The position numbers were made by a program, and so were the translations under genes. Positions 24,591 to 32,763 of a DNA stretch of 60,341 nucleotides are shown one piece after another (the stretch's first letter is position 1; each line of letters starts with the position of its first letter). The stretch lies in the NCBI RefSeq assembly GCF_013911965.1, contig NZ_JACESE010000020.1, forward strand, positions 1-60,341, written 5' to 3'. The stretch is from Phenylobacterium sp. Lineage in GTDB: Bacteria; Pseudomonadota; Alphaproteobacteria; Caulobacterales; Caulobacteraceae. Under the pieces are notes generated by a model. It saw only the letters and a list, made by a program, of their open reading frames with translations, ran no database searches and was not told where the DNA came from.

Positions 24591-26210
24591 TTATCCCGCC
24601 CCCTTCACGCACAGCCAGCGCGCGCGGTGGAAGTTGGCGATGTTGTCGACCCAGCCGGTGACGCGGGGGTTCACCAGGGCCTTGTTGACCACGAAGTAGA
24701 TGGGGGCGAGCGCGTCCTCCGACAGCATGAGCGCCTCGGCCTGGGCGAGCAGGCGGGCGCGGGCTTCGAGGTCGGGCTGGGCGTTGGCGGCGGCCAGCAG
24801 GGCGTCGTAGCGCGGGTTGGAATAGTCGCCGTAGTTCTGCGGACCGGTGTCGGACTTCAGCAGTTCCAGGAAGGTCAGCGGGTCGTTGTAGTCGGCGTAC
24901 CAGCTCATGGCGCCGACCTCGAAGTCGCGCATGCGATAGGCGGCGAAGGCGATCTGGCCTTCGTTCTGGACCAGGGCCACGTCGACGCCGATCGCCTGCC
25001 AGTCGGCCTGGATCGCCTGGATGATCAGGGTGGTGTCGGGCGTGTTGCCGGTCTTGATCTCGATCTTGAGGGGGCGTTCGGGCGTGTAGCCGGCCTCCGC
25101 CAGCAGGCGCCGCGCGAGGTCCTGGCGGGCCTCGAATCCCATGTCCGCGAAGCTCGTGGTCGGACCGTCCTCGACATAGTTGGCCGTGCCCGGCGGCACG
25201 AAGGCGAAGGCCGGAACCTGGCCGGCGCGCAGGAGCTTCTCGGCGATGAACTCGCGGTCGATGGCCGCCGAGAGCGCCTTGCGCACCCGGGGATCGCGGA
25301 AGGCCGCCACGTCCCGGGTGTTGAAGGAGAGGTAGGAGGTGGCCAGCGAGATGTGCGTGCGCGCATAGCCCGGCATGGCCTCTTCGATGCGCGACAGCCG
25401 GTTGGACTGGAAGCCGGTGTTGATGTCGAGCTCGCCGGCGGCCACGCGGCGTTCGGCGGTCACCTGGTCGGGCGTCGGATAGTAGCGGATGCGGTCGACG
25501 CAGACCGCCTCGGCGTCCCAGAAGTGAGGGTTCTTCGCCACCTCGATGTATTCGCCCAGCCGCCAGGAGACGAGCTGGTAGGGCCCGCTGCTCACATAGG
25601 TCCCGGGCCGCACCCAGGCGTCCCCCTTCTCGGCCACCACATGCCGGGGCACGGGGAAGAAGGAGAGGTGCTTGAGCAGTTCGGGCAGGTACGGGGCGGG
25701 ATGTTCGAGCGTCAGCTCCAGGGTGCGGGGGCCGAGCGCCCGGGCGCCCAGCGTCTCGGGCGCGGCCTCGCCGGCGTTCACCGCCGCCCCGTTCTTCAGA
25801 AGCGTGACGAGATAGGCGTAGATCGAGGCCGTCTCGGGCGCGAGGATGCGCCGGTAGGAGAAGACGAAGTCCTCGGCCGTGATCGGCGTCCCGTCGGACC
25901 ACTTCGCCTCGCGCAGATGGAAGGTCCAGACGAGGCCGTCGGCGCTCGTCTCCCACCGTTCGGCCAGGGCCGGGATCGGCGCGCCGTCGGGCGCATCGGT
26001 GGTCAGGCCGACGTTCAGGTCGCCGATGACCTGGAACTCGTCGATCAGGTTGGATTGCTGGGGGTCGAGCGTCGCCGGCTCGGTGTTGTTGCCGAACTCC
26101 AGGCAGGTCTCGCCCGCGGGGCAGGCCGGGCGGCTCGGCCCCTCCTGGCAGGCGACAAGCGCCAGGGCGGCGAGGAGCGGGGCGAGCAGGCGCAGCGGCG
26201 AGAGGGGCAA
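24591..26210 (-). CDS. OppA-like peptide-binding lipoprotein
   Basis: About 539 residues if it starts at TTG 26210; this gives a short positively charged start, a hydrophobic stretch and the lipobox LVAC, i.e. a lipoprotein signal. No ATG is available in frame nearby. Extracellular solute-binding protein family 5: EPATLDPQQSNLIDEFQVIG, NVGLTTDAPDGAPIPALAER, KWSDGTPITAEDFVFSYRRI and NPHFWDAE are the OppA-type signatures for oligopeptide uptake. No permease or ATPase gene is adjacent, so it is an orphan binding protein that may serve a transporter elsewhere or in peptidoglycan recycling. Confidence 0.88.
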   Translation of the reverse strand: MPLSPLRLLAPLLAALALVACQEGPSRPACPAGETCLEFGNNTEPATLDPQQSNLIDEFQVIGDLNVGLTTDAPDGAPIPALAERWETSADGLVWTFHLREAKWSDGTPITAEDFVFSYRRILAPETASIYAYLVTLLKNGAAVNAGEAAPETLGARALGPRTLELTLEHPAPYLPELLKHLSFFPVPRHVVAEKGDAWVRPGTYVSSGPYQLVSWRLGEYIEVAKNPHFWDAEAVCVDRIRYYPTPDQVTAERRVAAGELDINTGFQSNRLSRIEEAMPGYARTHISLATSYLSFNTRDVAAFRDPRVRKALSAAIDREFIAEKLLRAGQVPAFAFVPPGTANYVEDGPTTSFADMGFEARQDLARRLLAEAGYTPERPLKIEIKTGNTPDTTLIIQAIQADWQAIGVDVALVQNEGQIAFAAYRMRDFEVGAMSWYADYNDPLTFLELLKSDTGPQNYGDYSNPRYDALLAAANAQPDLEARARLLAQAEALMLSEDALAPIYFVVNKALVNPRVTGWVDNIANFHRARWLCVKGAG

Positions 26211-26317
26211 GAGGCGGCGACTCCGGAACTTTGGCCCATAGACGCATGGCCGGCTCGGCCCTGTCGAGCGCCGGCCGGGCCGAAGGCTCGACCGCGCGCA
26301 GCGCTGTTTGAAAAAGC

Positions 26318-26413
26318 AGGGACACAAAGGACACGAAGGGATGCAAAGAACACGAAGAGCCGGGTCGCCCCCCTTCGTGTCCTTCGCACTCTTCGTGACC
26401 TTCGTGTCCCTCT
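26318..26413. repeat. Long imperfect inverted repeat of GGACACGAAGG units
   Basis: Left arm 26318-26359 and right arm 26373-26413 pair over ~41 bases with about seven mismatches or gaps around a 14-base loop. Each arm is itself made of repeated GACACRAAGG-type units. It lies in the gap between the DUF35 gene and the OppA-like gene, both on the minus strand. Elements built from this motif recur in many bacterial genomes, but their origin is unclear to me. Confidence 0.85.
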
Positions 26414-26434
26414 TAGCGGCGCCTGCGGCGGCGC

Positions 26435-26851
26435 TTAGACCGGGCTGAAGACCGGCACGGGCGGGCCGCCCTCGGTCTCCTGGAACTTCACCTTCACCTT
26501 CTGGCCGATTTCGAGCGCGTCGAAGTCGCAGTCGACGAAGTTGGTCAGCACGGCCGGGCCCTCGGCCAGCGTCACATAGCCGATGGCGTAGGGGCCGGTG
26601 GGCGAGCGGCGCATGACCGAGAAGGTGTAGATCTCGCCCTCGCCGGGGCTTTCCTCCCACACCGTGTCCTCGGAGAAGCAGATCGGGCAGATGGCGCGGG
26701 GATACCAGTGCGCCTTGCCGCAGGCATTGCAGCGCTTGATCAGGAAGCGGCCCTCGGCGGCCGCATCCCAGAAGGGCTTGGACTCGATGGTCACCGGCGG
26801 GGCCGGGATCTTGCGCGCCTGAGCTTCGGGGGCGGTTTTGGTGTCGCTCAT
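26435..26851 (-). CDS. DUF35 OB-fold/zinc-ribbon protein
   Basis: 138 residues from ATG 26851. The N-terminal rubredoxin-like zinc ribbon has Cys41, Cys44, Cys55 and Cys58 (CNACGKAHWYPRAICPICFS). The C-terminal OB-fold follows with IYTFSVMRRSPTGPYAIGYV and LEIGQKVKVKF. Proteins of this family (ChsH2-type) are partners of thiolase-like enzymes and bind the acyl-CoA. The thiolase-like gene is immediately upstream (5 bases between them), so the two products should form one complex. Confidence 0.9.
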   Translation of the reverse strand: MSDTKTAPEAQARKIPAPPVTIESKPFWDAAAEGRFLIKRCNACGKAHWYPRAICPICFSEDTVWEESPGEGEIYTFSVMRRSPTGPYAIGYVTLAEGPAVLTNFVDCDFDALEIGQKVKVKFQETEGGPPVPVFSPV

Positions 26852-26856
26852 GGGAC

Positions 26857-28041
26857 CTACTCCCGTTCCATGATGAGGGTGGCCGAGCCGTGGCGGGTGC
26901 CGAGCGACCCGCCCGTGCCGTGGGCGATGGCGAGGTCGCAATTGGCGACCTGGACCTTGGGGTGGGCTTCGCCGCGCAGCTGGCGGACCGCCTCGATCAC
27001 CTTGGTGATGCCGCCGCGGTTGGTGGGGTGGTTGTTGCAGAGACCGCCGCCGTCCGTGTTGAAGGGCAGCTTGCCGACGCCGGAGATCAGGTTGCCGTCG
27101 GCGACGAACTTGCCGCCCTGGCCCTTCTCGCAGAAGCCCAGGTCCTCGAGCTGCATCAGCACGGTGATGGTGAAGCTGTCGTAGATCGAGGCGTACTTCA
27201 TGTCGGCCGGCTTCACGCCCGCCTCCTCGAAGGCGATGGGCCCGGACCACAGGGCGCCCGAATGGGTCAGGTCCAGGTCATGGCCGCCCATGGGCCCCTT
27301 GGGGCTCTCGCCGGCGCCGAGGATCTTCACCTTGGGCCGGTTCAGGCTCCTGGCGATCTCGGGGCTGGTGACGATCAGGGCGCCGCCGCCGTCGGAGACG
27401 ACGCAGCAGTCCAGGCGGTGCAGCGGGTCGGCGATCATCGGCGAGTTCAGCACGTCCTCGACCGTGACCACGTCGCGCAGCATGGCGTGCTCGTTCCACT
27501 GGGCGTGGTGGCTGGCGGCCACCTTGATCCAGGCGAGCTGCTCCGAGGTGGTGCCGTACTCGTACATGTGGCGCTTGGCGCACATCGCATAGGTGTTGTG
27601 CGTGGTGCCGCCGTAGATGTTCTCGAAGCCGGCCTCGGGCGGGCCGTCGGAGAGCTTGCCGGGACGGGCGCCCCCGCCGAAGCCGCCGAACTGGCCCTGG
27701 CGCGGACGGCCGGCCAGCGTGATCAGCGCCACCTTGCACTTGCCCTCGGCGATCGCCTGGGCCGCGTGGCCCACATGCAGGATGTAGGAGGAGCCGCCGG
27801 TCTCGGTGGAGTCCATGTGGCGGACGTTGCGCAGGCCCATATAGTCGATCATGGACATGCCGCCGAAGCCGGGCGCGTCGCCGGCGCAGAAATAGCCGTC
27901 CACGTCGTCCTTGGTGAGGCCCGCATCCTCCAAGGCGCCCTTGGCGCACTCGGCGTGGATCTGCGGGGTGGACTTGTCGGGCGCGTCGCGGAGCGGATGC
28001 TCGTAGGCGCCCATGATGTAGGCCTTGCCCTTAATGCTCAT
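26857..28041 (-). CDS. SCP2-thiolase/Ltp-like acyl-CoA aldolase or thiolase
   Basis: 394 residues from ATG 28041 with GGAAGGGAC upstream. Thiolase-like fold of the lipid-transfer (SCP-x) class: the N-terminal half contains STPQIHAECAKGALEDAGL, and the C-terminal half contains YDSFTITVLMQLEDLGF and NTDGGGLCNNHPTNRGG, with the active-site His. The position of the nucleophilic Cys (usually C-A/S-x-G) reads STETGGSS around residues 78-85, with no Cys. A DUF35 gene follows. Together these fit the Ltp2-ChsH2 type aldolases, which cleave hydroxyacyl-CoA side chains by retro-aldol reaction rather than by thiolysis. A role in sterol or terpenoid side-chain catabolism is an inference. Confidence 0.85.
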   Translation of the reverse strand: MSIKGKAYIMGAYEHPLRDAPDKSTPQIHAECAKGALEDAGLTKDDVDGYFCAGDAPGFGGMSMIDYMGLRNVRHMDSTETGGSSYILHVGHAAQAIAEGKCKVALITLAGRPRQGQFGGFGGGARPGKLSDGPPEAGFENIYGGTTHNTYAMCAKRHMYEYGTTSEQLAWIKVAASHHAQWNEHAMLRDVVTVEDVLNSPMIADPLHRLDCCVVSDGGGALIVTSPEIARSLNRPKVKILGAGESPKGPMGGHDLDLTHSGALWSGPIAFEEAGVKPADMKYASIYDSFTITVLMQLEDLGFCEKGQGGKFVADGNLISGVGKLPFNTDGGGLCNNHPTNRGGITKVIEAVRQLRGEAHPKVQVANCDLAIAHGTGGSLGTRHGSATLIMERE

Positions 28042-28104
28042 GTCCCTTCCCGGATTATGGTTTGGATGAATGCCGCCCGGCTTATCGCGCACAAGGCGGC
28101 GCTG

Positions 28105-28133
28105 TCATCCCGCTTCTGCTGAAGGCGGGATGA
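28105..28133 (-). terminator. Hairpin after the MATE gene
   Basis: Perfect 9-bp arms TCATCCCGC and GCGGGATGA around an 11-base loop that can pair further (TTC/GAA). It follows the stop of the MATE gene and precedes the thiolase-like gene. No T-run. Confidence 0.5.
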
Positions 28134-28149
28134 GCGGGGCTGGCGGCGC

Positions 28150-29640
28150 TCAGTCGACGCGCGCGGCTGGGGCCACGGCGGGCGTGGCCTGGCCGGTGTC
28201 GGGCGCCGCGCCCCGCGGCGGGGCGGGCATCAGGCTGGAGGTCCGCCAGCCGCCCCAGAGGTAGTAGCCGCCCGCGAGGACGAGGGTGATGAAGCTGCCC
28301 AGGGGGAAGCTCCACCAGACCGCGTCGGCGCCCCAGGCCGGCGTCAGCAGGTGGGCGAAGGGGATGCGCACCACCCACAGGGAGACGACCATGGCCAGCA
28401 GCGGGGCGATCACCGCGCCGGTGGCCCGCACGACGCCGGCGAAGACGAAGGCCACGCCGAACGGGATGAAGCCCCAGAGGGCGATCGCATTGATGTGCAT
28501 GGCGATGGGCGCCGAGGGGCTGCCCGGCGGCAGGAAGAGCAGCAGGGCGATGGGCTCGATGGCGTAGATCAGCAGGACCGGCAGGCCGGTGAAGGCGACG
28601 GCGAAGAGCGCCCCCAGCACGGCGACGCGATCTACCCGGTCCATGCGCCCGGCGCCGACATTCTGGGCGGCCATGGAGGAGACGGCCGCGCCCAGGGCCA
28701 TGGCCGGCATCTGGACGTAGGTCCAGAGCTGCAGGGCCGCGCCGTAGGCGGCCGCGGTCTGGGAGCCATAGGCGTTGACGTAGCTGATCATCACCACCGC
28801 CGCCCCGGAGACCACCAGCATGTGCATGGCCATGGGCATGCCCTTGACCAGCAGCGTCTTCAGCACGGCGAGGTCGGGCCGCATGCGCCGCCACTCCGCC
28901 GCCGACAGCACCAGCACGCTGCCCGAACGGTAGAGGTGGGCGATCATGGCGAAGAGCACGACCGTCTGGCTGATCAGGGTGGCGGCCGCCGAACCGCCGA
29001 TCCCCAGCCGCGGCGCCGGTCCGAAGCCGGTGATCAGGATCGGGTTCAGGACGATGTCCAGGCCGACGGCGGCCAGCGAGAAGTAGAAGGGCGTCTTGGA
29101 ATCGCCCGCCCCGCGCATGGCCATCATCACGAAGGAGAAGAAGTACATGAACGGCATGGCCGCGAAGATCACCCGCAGATAGGTGACCGCGTCGCGCCGC
29201 GCGTCGGCCGGCGTGCCCATGGCGTCGAGGACGGCGGGCGTCATCAGGAAGCCGCCGATCCCGACGCTGAGGGACAGCGCCAGGAAGAAGAGGGTGCTGG
29301 TGCCGACCACGGTCTTGGCCTTGGCCATGTCCCGGGCCCCCACGCTCTGGGCGATCATCAGGTTGGCGGCCATGCTGACGCCGAAGACCGCGCCGAGCAT
29401 CAGGAAGAGGATGTTGTTGGCGTTGGAGGTGGCGGTCAGGGCCGCCGGTCCCAGGACGTGGCTGACCCAGGCGGCGTTGGCCGTGCCGTTCAGCGAGTGG
29501 AGGACGTTGGACCCGAGCACCGGCAGGGTGAAGAGGATCAGCGTCTTGCCGATCGGCCCGGAGGTCAGATCCTGCTGCGCGGCCTTGCCGCTCCGCGACG
29601 GCGATGCTTCGGGCCCGGCCGCCTCGTTCGACGCTTCCAC
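28150..29640 (-). CDS. MATE-family efflux transporter
   Basis: 496 residues from GTG 29640. Twelve hydrophobic segments in two halves. The family pattern is seen in GPIGKTLILFTLPVLGSNVL, AMRGAGDSKTPFYFSLAAVGLDIVLNPILI, and the second-half AAAYGAALQLWTYVQMPAMALGAAVSSMAAQNVGAG. Inner-membrane antiporter that exports drugs or metabolites using a proton or sodium gradient. The N-terminal ~25 residues are hydrophilic. Divergent from the rfb operon with a 216-base shared region. The substrate is unknown. Confidence 0.92.
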   Translation of the reverse strand: MEASNEAAGPEASPSRSGKAAQQDLTSGPIGKTLILFTLPVLGSNVLHSLNGTANAAWVSHVLGPAALTATSNANNILFLMLGAVFGVSMAANLMIAQSVGARDMAKAKTVVGTSTLFFLALSLSVGIGGFLMTPAVLDAMGTPADARRDAVTYLRVIFAAMPFMYFFSFVMMAMRGAGDSKTPFYFSLAAVGLDIVLNPILITGFGPAPRLGIGGSAAATLISQTVVLFAMIAHLYRSGSVLVLSAAEWRRMRPDLAVLKTLLVKGMPMAMHMLVVSGAAVVMISYVNAYGSQTAAAYGAALQLWTYVQMPAMALGAAVSSMAAQNVGAGRMDRVDRVAVLGALFAVAFTGLPVLLIYAIEPIALLLFLPPGSPSAPIAMHINAIALWGFIPFGVAFVFAGVVRATGAVIAPLLAMVVSLWVVRIPFAHLLTPAWGADAVWWSFPLGSFITLVLAGGYYLWGGWRTSSLMPAPPRGAAPDTGQATPAVAPAARVD

Positions 29641-29770
29641 TGCTGATCCCCGTCGTGGCGACGCATCACGCCCGCGCCAGCCCTTGGCGGGCCAAGCCTT
29701 GAGGCCAGTCTAGGAGCGCGACCGGGCGGCCACAAGCAGAGGGTGCGCCGCCGGCGGGGCCGCCGCGCGT

Positions 29771-29798
29771 CTTGAGCCCGCCGCATTTCGCTGTATGA
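29771..29798 (+). promoter_or_regulatory. Possible promoter of rfbBDA
   Basis: TTGAGC (29771-29776), a 16-base gap, then TATGAG (29793-29798). Four of six bases match the sigma-70 consensus in each box. Weak by sequence alone. Confidence 0.3.
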
Positions 29799-29819
29799 GG
29801 CGTAACACGAGAGACCAGG

Positions 29820-29840
29820 GGACCGGAGGAGAGCCGGTCC
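29820..29840 (+). promoter_or_regulatory. Leader hairpin before rfbB
   Basis: Perfect 7-bp stem GGACCGG / CCGGTCC with loop AGGAGAG, ending 16 bases before the rfbB ATG. It might affect initiation or mRNA stability. The actual ribosome binding site (GAAGG) lies outside the hairpin. Confidence 0.4.
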
Positions 29841-29856
29841 GTCGACGAAGGTTCTT

Positions 29857-30906
29857 ATGAAGATTCTGATCACGGGCGGCGCGGGCTTCATCGGCTCGGC
29901 CGTTGTGCGCAAGGCCGTCGCCGACGGCCACGAGGTGGTCAACCTCGACGTCCTGTCCTACTCCGCCAACCTGGAAAACGTGGCTTCGGTGGCGGGTTCG
30001 CCGGCCTACGCCTTCGAGGAGGCCGACATCTGCGACGCGCCGCGGATGGCCGAGATCTTCGCCCGCCACCAGCCCGACGCGGTCATGCACCTGGCGGCCG
30101 AAAGCCACAACGACCGGGCCATCGACGGCCCGCTGGCCTTCGTGCGCTCCAACGTCCTGGGCACGGCCGTGCTGCTGGAGGCGGCGCGGGCCTACTGGAG
30201 CGGCCTGCCGGCCGAGCGGAAGGCCGCCTTCCGCTTCCATCACGTCTCCACCGACGAGGTGTTCGGGGCGCTGGGCGAGGACGGCGCCTTCACCGAAGAG
30301 ACCCCCTACGACCCCAACTCGCCCTATTCGGCCAGCAAGGCCGGCGCCGACCACCTGGTGCGCGCCTGGGGGCGGACCTACGGCTTCCCGGTGGTCATCA
30401 CCAACTGCGCCAACAATTACGGTCCCTACCAGTTTCCCGAGAAGCTGATCCCCACGGTCATCGTGCGGGCCATGGAGGGCAAGACCATCCCCGTCTATGG
30501 CGACGGCCGGCAGGTGCGCGACTGGCTGCACGTGGACGACCACGCCGAGGCCCTGCTGCTGGTGCTGGCCAAGGGCCGGCTGGGCGAGACCTACTGCATC
30601 GGCGGCGACTCCGATCACCGCAATCTGGAGATCGTGAAGATCCTCTGCGCCGAACTGGACAAGGTCGCCCCGGCCAACACCCCCCATGCGGAGAAGATCA
30701 CCTTCGTCGCCGACCGGCCGGGCCACGACTTCCGCTACGCCATCGACGCGGCCAAGCTGAAGGCGGAGCTGGGCTGGGCGCCCTCGACCCCGCTGGATCA
30801 GGGCCTGGCCGAGACCGTCCGCTGGTACGTGGAGAACCGTGACTGGTGGCAGACGATCCGCGAGAAGGGCTTCCATTCGGAGCGCCTGGGTCTGGCCCAG
30901 GGATGA
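29857..30906 (+). CDS. rfbB: dTDP-glucose 4,6-dehydratase
   Basis: 349 residues. Converts dTDP-glucose to dTDP-4-keto-6-deoxyglucose with bound NAD, the second step to dTDP-L-rhamnose for surface polysaccharide. Short-chain dehydrogenase fold: [11 protein letters not shown] at the N-terminus, [13 protein letters not shown] with the catalytic Thr-Asp-Glu, [15 protein letters not shown] with Tyr and Lys, and [17 protein letters not shown]. Length is typical. First gene of a tightly overlapping trio: the rfbD start overlaps its stop (ATGA 30903-30906). Confidence 0.97.
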   Translation: MKILITGGAGFIGSAVVRKAVADGHEVVNLDVLSYSANLENVASVAGSPAYAFEEADICDAPRMAEIFARHQPDAVMHLAAESHNDRAIDGPLAFVRSNVLGTAVLLEAARAYWSGLPAERKAAFRFHHVSTDEVFGALGEDGAFTEETPYDPNSPYSASKAGADHLVRAWGRTYGFPVVITNCANNYGPYQFPEKLIPTVIVRAMEGKTIPVYGDGRQVRDWLHVDDHAEALLLVLAKGRLGETYCIGGDSDHRNLEIVKILCAELDKVAPANTPHAEKITFVADRPGHDFRYAIDAAKLKAELGWAPSTPLDQGLAETVRWYVENRDWWQTIREKGFHSERLGLAQG

Positions 30907-31799
30907 GCCTGCGCGTCCTGCAATTCGGGGCGAGCGGCCAGCTCGCGCGCGAACTGACCCGCCAGGCGCAGGGCTGCGACCTCGCCCTGACCGTGCTGTC
31001 GCGCGGCGAGGCCGACCTCTCCGATCCCCGCGCCGCGGCCGCGGCCGTCGAGGCGCATCGGCCCGACCTCGTCATCAACGCCGCGGCCTACACCGCCGTC
31101 GACCGGGCCGAGACCGAAGCCGAGCTCGCCCAGGCGGTGAACGCCGATGCGCCGGGCGCCATGGCCCAGGCCTGCGACCATGTGGGGGCGGCCCTGGTCC
31201 ACATCTCCACCGACTACGTCTTCGCAGGCGACAAGGGCGCGCCCTATCTGGAGGGCGACGCCACGGGACCGCTGAACGTCTATGGCGCGAGCAAGCTGGC
31301 CGGCGAGGCCGCCGTGCTGTCGGCGTGCGCGCGGGCCTGCGTGATCCGCACCTCCTGGGTGGTCTCCGCCCACGGCCAGAACTTCGTCAAGACCATGCGC
31401 CGGCTGGCGGCGGGCGAGGCGCCGGTGCGCGTCGTCGACGACCAGTTCGGCCGCCCCACCGCCGCCGCCGACCTGGCGGGCTTCATCCTCACGGCGGCCC
31501 CCCGCTGGGCGGCGGCCCAGGCCGGCGACCCGGTCTTCGGCCTGCTGCACTTCGCCAATGGCGGCGAGACCACCTGGCGCGGCCTCGCCCAGGCGGTCTT
31601 CGACCTGTCCCTGGGCGCCGGCGCGCGCGCCGCCGAACCCATTCCCACCTCGGCCTTCCCGCGGCCGGCCGCCCGGCCGGCGCGCGGGACGCTGGACACC
31701 GCCCGGCTGACCGAGGTCTTCGGCGTCACGCCCCGGCCCTGGCGCGAGGCGCTGGCCGACATCATCGCGGAACTGTCCGCAGAAGAGGTCCACGCATGA
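30903..31799 (+). CDS. rfbD: dTDP-4-dehydrorhamnose reductase
   Basis: 298 residues. Final reduction to dTDP-L-rhamnose using NADPH. The [12 protein letters not shown] nucleotide loop, [38 protein letters not shown] (Tyr/Lys) and [16 protein letters not shown] are characteristic. It starts in an ATGA overlap with rfbB and ends in another with rfbA, so the three are translated together. The 3,5-epimerase (rfbC) that provides its substrate is not in the window. Confidence 0.96.
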   Translation: MSLRVLQFGASGQLARELTRQAQGCDLALTVLSRGEADLSDPRAAAAAVEAHRPDLVINAAAYTAVDRAETEAELAQAVNADAPGAMAQACDHVGAALVHISTDYVFAGDKGAPYLEGDATGPLNVYGASKLAGEAAVLSACARACVIRTSWVVSAHGQNFVKTMRRLAAGEAPVRVVDDQFGRPTAAADLAGFILTAAPRWAAAQAGDPVFGLLHFANGGETTWRGLAQAVFDLSLGAGARAAEPIPTSAFPRPAARPARGTLDTARLTEVFGVTPRPWREALADIIAELSAEEVHA

Positions 31800-32692
31800 G
31801 GCGCGGCATCATCCTGGCCGGCGGGTCCGGCACCCGGCTGCACCCGCTGACGCTGGCGGTCTCCAAGCAGCTCCTGCCCATCTACGACAAGCCGATGATC
31901 TACTATCCGCTGTCGGTCCTGCTGCTGGCCGGCGTGCGCGAGATCCTGATCATCACCACCCCGGAGGACCAGGCCGGCTTCAAGCGCCTGCTGGGCGACG
32001 GCTCGCAGCTCGGGGTGCGGTTCGAATATGTCGTCCAGCCCCGGCCGGAGGGCCTGGCCCAGGCCTATCTGCTGGGCGAGGATTTCGTGGCCGGCGAGCC
32101 CAGCATCATGGTGCTGGGCGACAACATCTTCTTCGGCCAGAACTTCTCGCAGATGCTGCGCTCGGCCGACCAGCGGACCGAAGGCGCCACCGTCTTCGGC
32201 TATCCGGTCAACGACCCGGAACGCTATGGCGTGGTCGAGCTGGGCGAGGGCGGCAAGGTGCTCGGCATCGAGGAGAAGCCCGCCGAGCCCAAGTCCAACT
32301 TCGCCGTCACCGGGCTCTACTTCTATGACGGCAAGGCCAGCGAATACGCCAAGACGCTGAAGCCCTCCCATCGCGGCGAGCTGGAGATCACCGCGCTGAA
32401 CGAGGTCTATCTCGAGGCCGGCCAGCTCCATGTCGAGCTGCTGGGCCGCGGCTTCGCCTGGCTCGACACCGGCACCCACGACAGCCTGATCCAGGCGGGC
32501 GAGCTGATCCGCACGCTCGAGCTGCGCCAGGGCCTGCGCATCGGCTGCATCGAGGAAGTGGCCTATTCCAAGGGCTTCATCGACCGCGAGCAGCTGGCCG
32601 ACCTCGGCCGGTCCCAGGCCAAGGGCGAATACGGCCAGTACCTGATCCGCCTGGCCGAGCGCCTGGCGCCCGGGGCCGAGCCGGCGGAATAG
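31796..32692 (+). CDS. rfbA: Glucose-1-phosphate thymidylyltransferase
   Basis: 298 residues from the ATGA overlap with rfbD. First step of the pathway: makes dTDP-glucose from glucose 1-phosphate and dTTP. The nucleotidyltransferase loop [46 protein letters not shown] (metal-binding Asp) and [14 protein letters not shown] are conserved. Length is the same as enterobacterial RmlA. Feedback inhibition by dTDP-rhamnose is known for this family. Confidence 0.97.
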   Translation: MRRGIILAGGSGTRLHPLTLAVSKQLLPIYDKPMIYYPLSVLLLAGVREILIITTPEDQAGFKRLLGDGSQLGVRFEYVVQPRPEGLAQAYLLGEDFVAGEPSIMVLGDNIFFGQNFSQMLRSADQRTEGATVFGYPVNDPERYGVVELGEGGKVLGIEEKPAEPKSNFAVTGLYFYDGKASEYAKTLKPSHRGELEITALNEVYLEAGQLHVELLGRGFAWLDTGTHDSLIQAGELIRTLELRQGLRIGCIEEVAYSKGFIDREQLADLGRSQAKGEYGQYLIRLAERLAPGAEPAE

Positions 32693-32763
32693 GCGGAGGC
32701 GCGGCTCGCCTCCCCCGGCGCGGCGGGGCTAAGGTGGCGGCCCCGCAATCTCCGGAACCGCCG

